Below are positions 1 to 4,977 of a stretch of 6,137 nucleotides of DNA, one piece after another (the first letter of the stretch is position 1; the number at the start of each line of letters is the position of its first letter). Origin of the DNA: Bacteroidia bacterium (GTDB taxonomy: Bacteria; Bacteroidota; Bacteroidia; Cytophagales; Cyclobacteriaceae); assembly GCA_012031955.1 (NCBI GenBank), contig JAAURZ010000158.1:1-6137 (forward strand). The letters run 5' to 3'. The position numbers were made by a program, and so were the translations under genes. Under the pieces are notes generated by a model that worked only from the letters and a program-made list of their open reading frames with translations, had not been told where the DNA came from and did no database searches.

Positions 1-38
1 GGATGATAGTTGCACCGTCCTTTAGGTAAAAACTCTCA

Positions 39-56
39 TCCCGATAATTATCGGGA
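39..56. repeat. Perfect 18-bp palindrome in the leader of the DUF4198 gene
   Basis: TCCCGATAATTATCGGGA reads identically on both strands, centred between positions 47 and 48. The pairing stops at position 38/57. It lies 48 bp before the ATG of the DUF4198 gene. No run of T follows on either strand, so it is not a textbook intrinsic terminator. From memory, palindromes of the CCCGATA-n-TATCGGG type occur as dispersed elements in some Bacteroidota genomes, but I could not count copies. It could be an operator, a dispersed palindromic element, or the terminator of a gene left of the window. The rest of 1-103 shows no gene and no clear promoter. Confidence 0.6.
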
Positions 57-103
57 GCGAATTCCATGCCTGCATGTGTCCATTAAAAATCAATTATTAG
101 CAG

Positions 104-898
104 ATGAAAAAGAAGATTGCTTTGAGTCTAATGTTGGTCGTGGCTTTGCTCGCCGAGGCACACGAGTTCTGGCTTGAGCCCGATAAATTTTTTTATACAC
201 CCGGCGATGAAGCCGCCATCAGGTTGAATGTAGGCGAAAACTTCGCCGGCGAGCCATGGGACCTCACGAAACACAAGGTGGTAAAACTGGACTGGCTCAC
301 TGCTTCCAGGAAAGCTGACGTTAGCGGCAAATTGGTGGCCGGCGATGAGGCGCCGCTCAAGCTGAAACTCGAAGAAGAAGGCAACCACATGATTGTGCTG
401 CAAAGCAACGAGGCCTTCATTGAACTGGAAGGAGAAAAATTCAACGAATACCTCAAGGAAGACGGCCTGGATGCGATCTACAACCGGCGTAAGCAAACGA
501 ATGCCCTCGATAAGCCTGGTCGCGAATTCTATTCACGCTACGCGAAACTGCTCCTGCAGGTGGGCGACAAACACGACGACACCTATCAAAAGGTATTGGG
601 ACTGCCGTTGGAAATAATTCCTGATCGAAACCCTTATGGACTGAGGGAGGGCGACCAGGTCAAATTCAAGGTGCTGTTTAGGGGCAAACCGCTGTTTGGC
701 GCCAAGGTAATGGTGTGGAACAGAAATAATAACAAGGTATGGATGCAACCTAACTACAGTATGAAAGACGGAACCATAGATGTGCGCATGGGTAACTCCG
801 GCACCTGGATGGTGAGCGTGGTGCACATGATACCCACATCCAAACCTGGTGCCGACTACGAAAGCTTTTGGGGCAGCTTTGTTTTCGGAATGCCATAA
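104..898 (+). CDS. DUF4198 family exported protein
   Basis: This is a 264-residue secreted protein. It starts with a Sec signal peptide: lysines at 2-4, a hydrophobic core at 5-17 and an A-x-A cleavage motif at 17-19. Cleavage after Ala19 would leave mature His20, beginning HEFWLEP. The AHEFW-type start and the total length match DUF4198 (PF10670), whose COG (COG5266) is described as a periplasmic component possibly linked to cobalt or nickel transport; the biochemical role is unproven. The C-terminal half (about 165-264) has the hydrophobic/polar alternation of a beta-sandwich, including GDQVKFKVLFRGKPLFGAKV and a conserved-looking GTWMVSVVHMIP segment. The ATG at 104 is chosen because it gives a clean signal peptide; the upstream stretch is A/T-rich with no strong Shine-Dalgarno, common in Bacteroidota. 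The stop is 11 bp before the ATG of the RidA-like gene, so the two are probably co-transcribed. No metal transporter is visible next to it. Confidence 0.85.
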   Translation: MKKKIALSLMLVVALLAEAHEFWLEPDKFFYTPGDEAAIRLNVGENFAGEPWDLTKHKVVKLDWLTASRKADVSGKLVAGDEAPLKLKLEEEGNHMIVLQSNEAFIELEGEKFNEYLKEDGLDAIYNRRKQTNALDKPGREFYSRYAKLLLQVGDKHDDTYQKVLGLPLEIIPDRNPYGLREGDQVKFKVLFRGKPLFGAKVMVWNRNNNKVWMQPNYSMKDGTIDVRMGNSGTWMVSVVHMIPTSKPGADYESFWGSFVFGMP

Positions 899-909
899 CC
901 TTATGTTGA

Positions 910-1331
910 ATGACTGACAAGATCAATTCTGACAAAGCACCGGAGCCGGTGGGATTGTATCCGCACGCGCGCGCGTAGGCAACCTGCTGTTTCTATCGGG
1001 CGTGGGACCGCGACAAAGAGGTTCGAAGGAAATTCCCGGAGTAACGCTGGACGGACTCGGAAATGTTGTTGCTTACGACATTGAAGCACAATGCAAGTCG
1101 GTATTTCAGAATGTGAGGCTCATCCTCGAGGCCTCGGGAGCCAAATGGGAAAACCTTGTCGACGTCACGGTGTTTCTCACGAACATGCAGGCAGACTTTC
1201 CGGTGTTCAATAAGTTGTATGCAGAATACTTTAAAGATAATCAGCCATGCCGCACTACGGTGGAAGTGAATGCCCTCCCTACACCGATAGCAGTGGAGTT
1301 GAAATGCGTTGCATGGTTAGGTGATTCCTGA
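910..1331 (+). CDS. RidA/YjgF family protein, 2-aminomuconate deaminase-like, broken by a -1 frameshift
   Basis: RidA-family proteins are small trimeric enzymes that hydrolyse reactive enamines/imines; a subgroup deaminates 2-aminomuconate in tryptophan/kynurenine and 2-aminophenol breakdown. The body GVGPRQRGSKEIPGV, YDIEAQCKSVFQNVR, DVTVFLTNM and QPCRTTVEVNALPTPIAVELK is typical, including the Arg of CRTTVEV that binds the substrate carboxylate in the family. The long open frame only begins at a GTG (1002), inside the fold. Upstream, ATG 910 opens a second frame, MTDKINSDKAPEPVG then LYPHAR, which ends at TAG 976-978. Adding one C after position 972 joins the frames as HARRVGNLLFLSGVG, giving a normal 140-residue protein. 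The lesion sits in a GC-dinucleotide run (967-975), so a base-calling error or a fresh mutation are both possible. It starts 11 bp after the DUF4198 stop. The aminomuconate subgroup assignment rests on sequence resemblance; no kynurenine-pathway gene is in the window. Confidence 0.85.
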
Positions 1332-1336
1332 CAGAA

Positions 1337-1663
1337 TCAGACGGAGAAACTTTCGCCGCAGCCACAAGTGCGGCTGGCATTGGGGTTGATGAACTGGAAG
1401 CCCTTGCCGTTGAGGCCGTCGGAAAAGTCAAGCGTGGTGCCTAACAGGTACAGCAGGCTCTTTTTGTCAACCAGTATTTTTATTCCCTTATCTTCAAACA
1501 CCTGGTCGGCAGTCTTTATCTGATCGTCGAAGTCGAGATCATACATCAGCCCCGAACAACCGCCGCCCTTTACCGACACTCGGATGTTATGAGCAACGGT
1601 GCGTCCCTCCTGACCTCTCAGCTCAATTATTCTTTCTTTAGCTTTTTCTGTTACGGTTATCAT
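1337..1663 (-). CDS. IscA/SufA/HesB-type Fe-S cluster assembly protein
   Basis: This A-type carrier protein would bind and pass Fe-S clusters (or iron) to apoproteins in the cytoplasm. From the chosen ATG it is 108 residues, the usual family length. It holds the three invariant cysteines: one in GGGCSGLMY (Cys36) and two in the C-terminal T-C-G-C-G motif (Cys100 and Cys102). The start MITVTEKAKERI is the normal family N-terminus. A Shine-Dalgarno GGAGG lies at 1675-1679, 11 bases before this ATG and 5 bases before an in-frame TTG at 1667-1669, which would add two residues; the ATG is preferred by family alignment, but the TTG cannot be excluded. Its 5' end lies 33 bp after the stop of the unknown gene at 1697-2107, so the two probably share a transcript. 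It converges on the RidA-like gene with a 5-bp gap. The subtype (IscA, SufA or ErpA) cannot be fixed without neighbours such as sufBCD or iscS. Confidence 0.93.
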   Translation of the reverse strand: MITVTEKAKERIIELRGQEGRTVAHNIRVSVKGGGCSGLMYDLDFDDQIKTADQVFEDKGIKILVDKKSLLYLLGTTLDFSDGLNGKGFQFINPNASRTCGCGESFSV

Positions 1664-1674
1664 ATCCAAAAAAT

Positions 1675-1679
1675 CCTCC
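1675..1679 (-). promoter_or_regulatory. Shine-Dalgarno site of the IscA-type gene
   Basis: The minus strand reads GGAGG here, the strongest ribosome-binding site in the window. It lies 11 bases before ATG 1661-1663 and 5 bases before TTG 1667-1669, so it does not alone decide the start. Strong GGAGG sites are less common in Bacteroidota, whose leaders are mostly A-rich. Confidence 0.55.
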
Positions 1680-1696
1680 AGGTCAATCTCTAAAAT

Positions 1697-2107
1697 CTAC
1701 GAAATCGGGTTGAGTACCACGCTGAATACGGTGATCGTATTCATGTCGCGGCCATAATAGAGTTTTTGCAACGCGTCCGTAATGTTGCCGGCGCGGAAGT
1801 ACGAAGTGTGCAATTCCTTTTCACCTTTGGCCACCCACTGTATGGTGTATGAGTTCTCCTTTTCCTTGGCGTTTTGTACATAGTGCAGCATCTTCTTGAG
1901 CGCGTCCACCTTATCAGCGCCGGTTTCGCTGTGAAACAGAAAGGCCTGGTTGTGCCTTGGGTTCACAGTGATCAGGTCGAGCTTCACTTTGCCGTCGAGT
2001 GTGGAGTACTCAAACACGAGGTCGGAGGTGCGCACACCCAGGTGGTCTTTTATGGCCTGCTGTATGCGGGCGGCTTCAACGTGCAATTCGCTTGCGATTT
2101 CTATCAT
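1697..2107 (-). CDS. Conserved cytoplasmic protein of unknown function
   Basis: I do not recognise this protein. From the ATG at 2105-2107 it has 136 residues and begins MIEIASELHVEAARIQQAIK. It shows no signal peptide, membrane segment or cysteine pair, so it is probably cytoplasmic. The N-terminal third looks helical; the middle (KVKLDLITVNPRHNQAFLF) and the C-terminus (MNTITVFSVVLNPIS) look like beta strands, suggesting a small alpha/beta fold. The open frame runs on to a Met codon at 2203, but that extension (MFQFFHNCLPLQ...) overlaps the start of the divergent epimerase gene, has low-complexity non-family character, and begins upstream of the predicted promoter at 2170-2178, so the shorter start is preferred. 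It precedes the IscA-type gene by 33 bp on the same strand, consistent with a two-gene unit. That link to Fe-S assembly is positional only. Confidence 0.72.
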   Translation of the reverse strand: MIEIASELHVEAARIQQAIKDHLGVRTSDLVFEYSTLDGKVKLDLITVNPRHNQAFLFHSETGADKVDALKKMLHYVQNAKEKENSYTIQWVAKGEKELHTSYFRAGNITDALQKLYYGRDMNTITVFSVVLNPIS

Positions 2108-2169
2108 GATTACACCGATTTCAATGGCAAAAACTTTCTCATTCCTGAAAAAGTTTCCTTCTTTAGTCT

Positions 2170-2178
2170 GCAAAGGTA
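2170..2178 (-). promoter_or_regulatory. Predicted Bacteroidota -7 promoter element for the unknown gene/IscA unit
   Basis: The minus strand reads TACCTTTGC, an exact match to the Bacteroidota sigma-factor -7 consensus TAnnTTTG(C). Transcription would begin near 2163 and leave a leader of roughly 55 bases before ATG 2107. There is no clean TTTG -33 box about 20 bases upstream; only TGTT is found at that spacing. On the other strand the same bases hold AAAGG (2172-2176), the ribosome-binding site of the epimerase gene. Confidence 0.45.
2172..2176 (+). promoter_or_regulatory. Ribosome-binding site of the methylmalonyl-CoA epimerase gene
   Basis: AAAGG lies 9 bases before the ATG at 2186 and supports that start. 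It overlaps the opposite-strand -7 element at 2170-2178. Confidence 0.5.
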
Positions 2179-2185
2179 AGCAATT

Positions 2186-2587
2186 ATGGAAAAACTGGAA
2201 CATATCGGAATCGCCGTCAAGGACCTTGACCAGGCTAATTCGCTGTTTGCGAGACTGCTAGGCAGGGAACACTACAAAATCGAGACGGTTGAAAGCGAAG
2301 GCGTGAGAACTTCTTTTTTCGACCTCGCAGGCATAAAAATAGAACTCCTGGAAGCGACCGGCCCTGACTCGCCCATCGCCAGGTTTATAGAAAAGAGGGG
2401 CGAGGGCGTGCACCACCTGGCGTTCGCCGTCGTCGATATTGAGCAAACCATGCGCGCTTACCAGGACAAGGGCTTTACGCTGATCAACGCCAGCCCCAGG
2501 CCAGGCGCCGACAACAAGATGGTGAGCTTCCTGCATCCCAAATCGACGCAGGGTGTGCTGGTAGAACTCTGTCAGGAGAAAGTTTAG
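2186..2587 (+). CDS. mce: Methylmalonyl-CoA epimerase
   Basis: The enzyme interconverts (2R)- and (2S)-methylmalonyl-CoA, linking methylmalonyl-CoA mutase (succinyl-CoA side) with propionyl-CoA carboxylation or decarboxylation. The 133-residue protein is a full-length member of the vicinal-oxygen-chelate/glyoxalase superfamily with two beta-alpha-beta-beta-beta modules. Module one starts MEKLEHIGIAVKDLDQA and holds IKIELLE; module two starts GEGVHHLAFAVVDIEQT and ends GVLVELCQE. The expected metal ligands are present: His6, the acidic Glu53 of IELLE, one His of the His76-His77 pair, and Glu127. ATG 2186 is chosen for the AAAGG site 9 bases upstream and because the family starts at this point. 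Its stop overlaps the stop of the convergent lipoprotein gene by 4 bp. Neither mutase nor carboxylase is adjacent here. Confidence 0.95.
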   Translation: MEKLEHIGIAVKDLDQANSLFARLLGREHYKIETVESEGVRTSFFDLAGIKIELLEATGPDSPIARFIEKRGEGVHHLAFAVVDIEQTMRAYQDKGFTLINASPRPGADNKMVSFLHPKSTQGVLVELCQEKV

Positions 2588-2742
2588 TTTTTCTTGGGTG
2601 GAGGCACAGGCTTGCCGCCGAATTGCAGAGAATTGTAGTACTTGAGCTTCTTCTTACCCTTGGCTGTCTTGTAATAGGGTTTGGGCCCGCAGGAAGCGAG
2701 CACAATGGCAAAAATGAAAAACAGGCAAAGCACTTTCTTCAT
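2584..2742 (-). CDS. Small lysine-rich lipoprotein, 52 residues
   Basis: This short gene fills most of the gap between mce and thiL. It begins MKKVLCLFFIFAIVLASC: two lysines, a hydrophobic stretch and a lipobox L15-A16-S17-C18, so signal peptidase II should cut before Cys18 and leave a 35-residue lipid-anchored peptide. The mature part, starting CGPKPYYKTAKGKKKLKYY, has ten lysines and no acidic residue, and ends in a proline/lysine tail (PVPPPKKN). There is no acidic export signal after the cysteine of the kind used for Bacteroidota surface lipoproteins, so a periplasm-facing anchor is more likely. I know no function. The frame is continuous to TAA at 2584-2586, overlapping the mce stop by 4 bp. 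A weak -7-like TACATTTT lies on this strand at 2812-2819. It is real by lipobox, codon use and fit, but too short for many gene callers. Confidence 0.8.
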   Translation of the reverse strand: MKKVLCLFFIFAIVLASCGPKPYYKTAKGKKKLKYYNSLQFGGKPVPPPKKN

Positions 2743-2798
2743 ATTACATAGTTACGCCTTTATGCCGAGCAATGCACAGCCTAATCCGCCCATAATCT

Positions 2799-2806
2799 TA
2801 GTTTTG
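2799..2806 (+). promoter_or_regulatory. Predicted Bacteroidota -7 promoter element for thiL
   Basis: TAGTTTTG followed by C matches the TAnnTTTG consensus at every fixed position. A start near 2811-2814 would leave a leader of about 30 bases before ATG 2845. No clear -33 TTTG is seen about 20 bases upstream. It lies in the 102-bp divergent region between the lipoprotein gene and thiL. I saw no TPP riboswitch in this leader. Confidence 0.5.
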
Positions 2807-2844
2807 CTGCTAAAATGTAATTCACGGCGATAAATTAAAAGCAC

Positions 2845-3879
2845 ATGAGTGACCAACGATCTGAGATTGCGCAACTAGGCGAATTCGGCCTGATTGATCG
2901 CATTGCTTCCGGTTTTACCAGTCAAAATGCATCGACGGTGAAAGCCATCGGCGACGATGCCGCCGTGATCGATGCGGGCAATGAGTACCTTCTGATTTCT
3001 ACCGACATGCTGATTGAGGGCGTTCACTTCGACTTGTCGTTTATGCCGCTGCAACACCTGGGCTACAAGTCTGTAGCGGTTAACATATCGGACATTGCCG
3101 CTATGAACGGCAGAGCCGAGCAGATCACCGTAAGCGTGGCACTGAGCAACCGCTTCTCAGTGGAGGCGGTCGACGCACTGTACACGGGCATTAAGATGGC
3201 GTGCGACAGCTACAAGGTAGACCTTGTGGGAGGCGACACAACTGCCTCTCGTGCCGGGCTCATCATCTCCATCACCGCGGTCGGGCGGGTAGCCAAAGAC
3301 AAGGTGGTGTACCGGAGCGGTGCCAAACCCGATGATATTATTTGTGTGACAGGCGACCTGGGCGCCGCCTACGTGGGCCTGCAAGTGCTGGAACGCGAAA
3401 AGGAGGTGTTCCTCTCAAACCCCGACATGCAACCCGACCTGGAGAAGTACGACTATATCGTGGGCCGACAACTGCGCGCCGATGCCCGTACCGATATTGT
3501 CTTTGAACTGGCGGAGAAGGGCATAGTGCCCACGTCAATGATTGATATTTCCGACGGGCTGGCTTCCGACCTCTTTCATATTTCCAGCCAGTCGGGCGCC
3601 GGCATCAGAATATATGAAGACAAACTGCCGATCGACAGCCTTACATATAACACCGCCGTCGAGTTCAACCTCGACCCTGTTACGTGCGCGCTCAACGGCG
3701 GCGAGGACTATGAGCTGCTTTTCACCATTCGCCAGGCCGACTTTGAGAAGATTAAGAATCATGCCGACATACACATGGTGGGCTACGTGCACGATAAGAA
3801 AGACCAGCGCATAATGGTGACCAGGCAAGGCAACATAGTGCCGCTACGGGCGCAGGGTTGGGACCACTTTAAACAGTGA
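2845..3879 (+). CDS. thiL: Thiamine-monophosphate kinase ThiL
   Basis: ThiL phosphorylates thiamine monophosphate with ATP to thiamine diphosphate, the last step of de novo cofactor synthesis, in the cytoplasm. The 344-residue protein is a complete member of the PurM/SelD-like kinase superfamily. N-terminal domain: GEFGLIDRI (12-20), the metal/ATP motif IGDDAAV (35-41), STDMLIEGVHF (52-62), NISDIAAMNG (80-89) and LVGGDTTAS (127-135). C-terminal domain: VTGDLGAAYVGLQVL (168-182), IDISDGLASDL (233-243) and NGGEDYELLF (284-293). The insertion around 183-206 between GLQVL and GRQLRADAR is what I expect for Bacteroidota forms. ATG 2845 gives the standard N-terminus; the leader is A-rich with no Shine-Dalgarno. 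It stands alone, without other thi genes, and its last 11 bp overlap the 3' end of the convergent kinase gene. Expression is likely from the -7 element at 2799-2806. Confidence 0.96.
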   Translation: MSDQRSEIAQLGEFGLIDRIASGFTSQNASTVKAIGDDAAVIDAGNEYLLISTDMLIEGVHFDLSFMPLQHLGYKSVAVNISDIAAMNGRAEQITVSVALSNRFSVEAVDALYTGIKMACDSYKVDLVGGDTTASRAGLIISITAVGRVAKDKVVYRSGAKPDDIICVTGDLGAAYVGLQVLEREKEVFLSNPDMQPDLEKYDYIVGRQLRADARTDIVFELAEKGIVPTSMIDISDGLASDLFHISSQSGAGIRIYEDKLPIDSLTYNTAVEFNLDPVTCALNGGEDYELLFTIRQADFEKIKNHADIHMVGYVHDKKDQRIMVTRQGNIVPLRAQGWDHFKQ

Positions 3880-4975
3880 CGCCGGCCTTCGGGATGGTTA
3901 CCGACACGGTGGTGCCTTCCTGCTCGTGACTATAGATGGTAAGCATGCCCTTGTTCATCGCTACAAACTGCTTGCACAGCAGCAAGCCGAGGCCGGTACC
4001 TTTCTCGTTGGAAGTACCCTTTTTTACAACCGGCTGATCCATCGTTAGCAGGCGGTTTATCTGGTCTGTGCTCATGCCCACGCCCTGGTCAACCACCTGT
4101 ATGCACACACTCTCATCTTTGGTAAATGCCAGCACCGTTACAGTCTTGCTTTCGCGCGTAAACTTCAGCGCATTGGATACCAGGTTTCTTACAATTACAT
4201 ACAACATGTTTTCATCGGCATTCACACGAAGGTTTTCTTCATACTGAAACGACAACCTGATTTGCTTTTTGTCTGCAGTGAGCTGGTAGAGCCCGCGAAT
4301 CTTTTCGAGTATGGGCTCAAGACGGACGGTGGTGGGTGTGTATGTAATGTTGCCCATTTGCGAGAGCGACCAGAAGAGGGTGTTGTCGATCAGATCGAGC
4401 GAATTGGTGACTGAATTGCGAATGGTGACCGCATGCCGCTGAATATCTTCCTTGCTCAGTTGGCCGCCGTCGCCGATAAGGATTCCAAGGAAGCCTTTTA
4501 GCGTAGTGAGTGGCGATCGCAAGTCGTGCGACAGGATGGAAAAGATAAGGTCTTTCTTTTGATTGAGTAGTTGAAGCTCTTCGCGCGACTTTTCTATCTC
4601 CGACGTCCTTTCTTTTAGAAGTTCTTCCAGCCTGAGCTTATCCAGCTGGTTCTTATGCAAGTAGATTTGAATGCCCGCCACAATCAGGAATGTGACGACG
4701 GCCACCACAATAAGCACAAACCACCATGTAGTCCAGAAGGGTTGGAGGATGTGAATTCGTACCGAGGCCACTTTCTCCTGGTTGCCATAGTCGACAGTCT
4801 TCACACGGAAAGTATACAAGCCGGGGGGGATGTTGGTGTAGCTGACACTGCCCGACAGGGCAGTGTGCCAGCGGGCATCGTGACCTTCGAGTCTGTATAA
4901 AATATTGTATCGCTTGGGGTCTCTGAAGTCGGGCACAATAAAAGCAAGCGCAAATGTATTGTGATTGTAGGGCAA
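3869..4975 (-). CDS. Sensor histidine kinase, C-terminal part (Y_Y_Y, TM, HisKA, HATPase_c)
   Basis: This is the signalling half of a membrane sensor kinase. Counting from the TTG at 4975, residues 1-75 are a Y_Y_Y domain (NTFALAFIVPDFRDPKRYNI, YRLEGHD, YTNIPPGLYTFRVK), 82-106 a transmembrane helix, about 107-140 a coiled-coil linker, then HisKA with SHDLRSPL (phospho-acceptor His150), and HATPase_c with N box RNLVSNALKF (263-272), G1 DQGVGM (296-301) and G2 GTGLGL (326-331). It ends right after the ATPase domain: no receiver or AraC domain, so a separate response regulator is needed; none is in the window. The true gene does not start at this TTG: the frame is open to 5068 and upstream codons read EEQVDLPYNHNTF, continuing the Y_Y_Y domain. 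It is the second half of the propeller protein in 4978-5512, separated by a frameshift near 5040. The stop overlaps thiL by 11 bp. Confidence 0.9.
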   Translation of the reverse strand: MPYNHNTFALAFIVPDFRDPKRYNILYRLEGHDARWHTALSGSVSYTNIPPGLYTFRVKTVDYGNQEKVASVRIHILQPFWTTWWFVLIVVAVVTFLIVAGIQIYLHKNQLDKLRLEELLKERTSEIEKSREELQLLNQKKDLIFSILSHDLRSPLTTLKGFLGILIGDGGQLSKEDIQRHAVTIRNSVTNSLDLIDNTLFWSLSQMGNITYTPTTVRLEPILEKIRGLYQLTADKKQIRLSFQYEENLRVNADENMLYVIVRNLVSNALKFTRESKTVTVLAFTKDESVCIQVVDQGVGMSTDQINRLLTMDQPVVKKGTSNEKGTGLGLLLCKQFVAMNKGMLTIYSHEQEGTTVSVTIPKAGVTV

Positions 4976-4977
4976 GT

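Noticed and set aside
1002..1004. GTG as the genuine start of the RidA-like gene
   Set aside because: It would remove the conserved first strand (RVGNLLFLSG), which is encoded just upstream in the same frame and linked to a proper ATG at 910 by one missing base.
1322..1339. TGATTC/GAATCA inverted repeat between the convergent RidA-like and IscA genes as a bidirectional terminator
   Set aside because: The stem is only 6 bp, AT-rich, has no T tract and spans both stop codons; it is too weak to call.
2108..2203. N-terminal extension of the unknown protein to the Met codon at 2203
   Set aside because: It would overlap the mce start, begin upstream of the predicted -7 element, and add a phenylalanine/asparagine-rich stretch with no domain character.
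2812..2819. TACATTTT on the minus strand as promoter of the lipoprotein gene
   Set aside because: It matches the consensus except the final G and lacks a -33 box; kept only as a note in the lipoprotein entry.
2743..2844. TPP riboswitch ahead of thiL
   Set aside because: The 102-bp region is short and I saw no THI-box-like conserved segments; a plain -7 promoter explains the leader better.
4973..4975. TTG as the true start of the histidine kinase
   Set aside because: The frame is open further upstream and the preceding residues (GEEQVDLPY) continue the Y_Y_Y domain; starting here would cut the domain.
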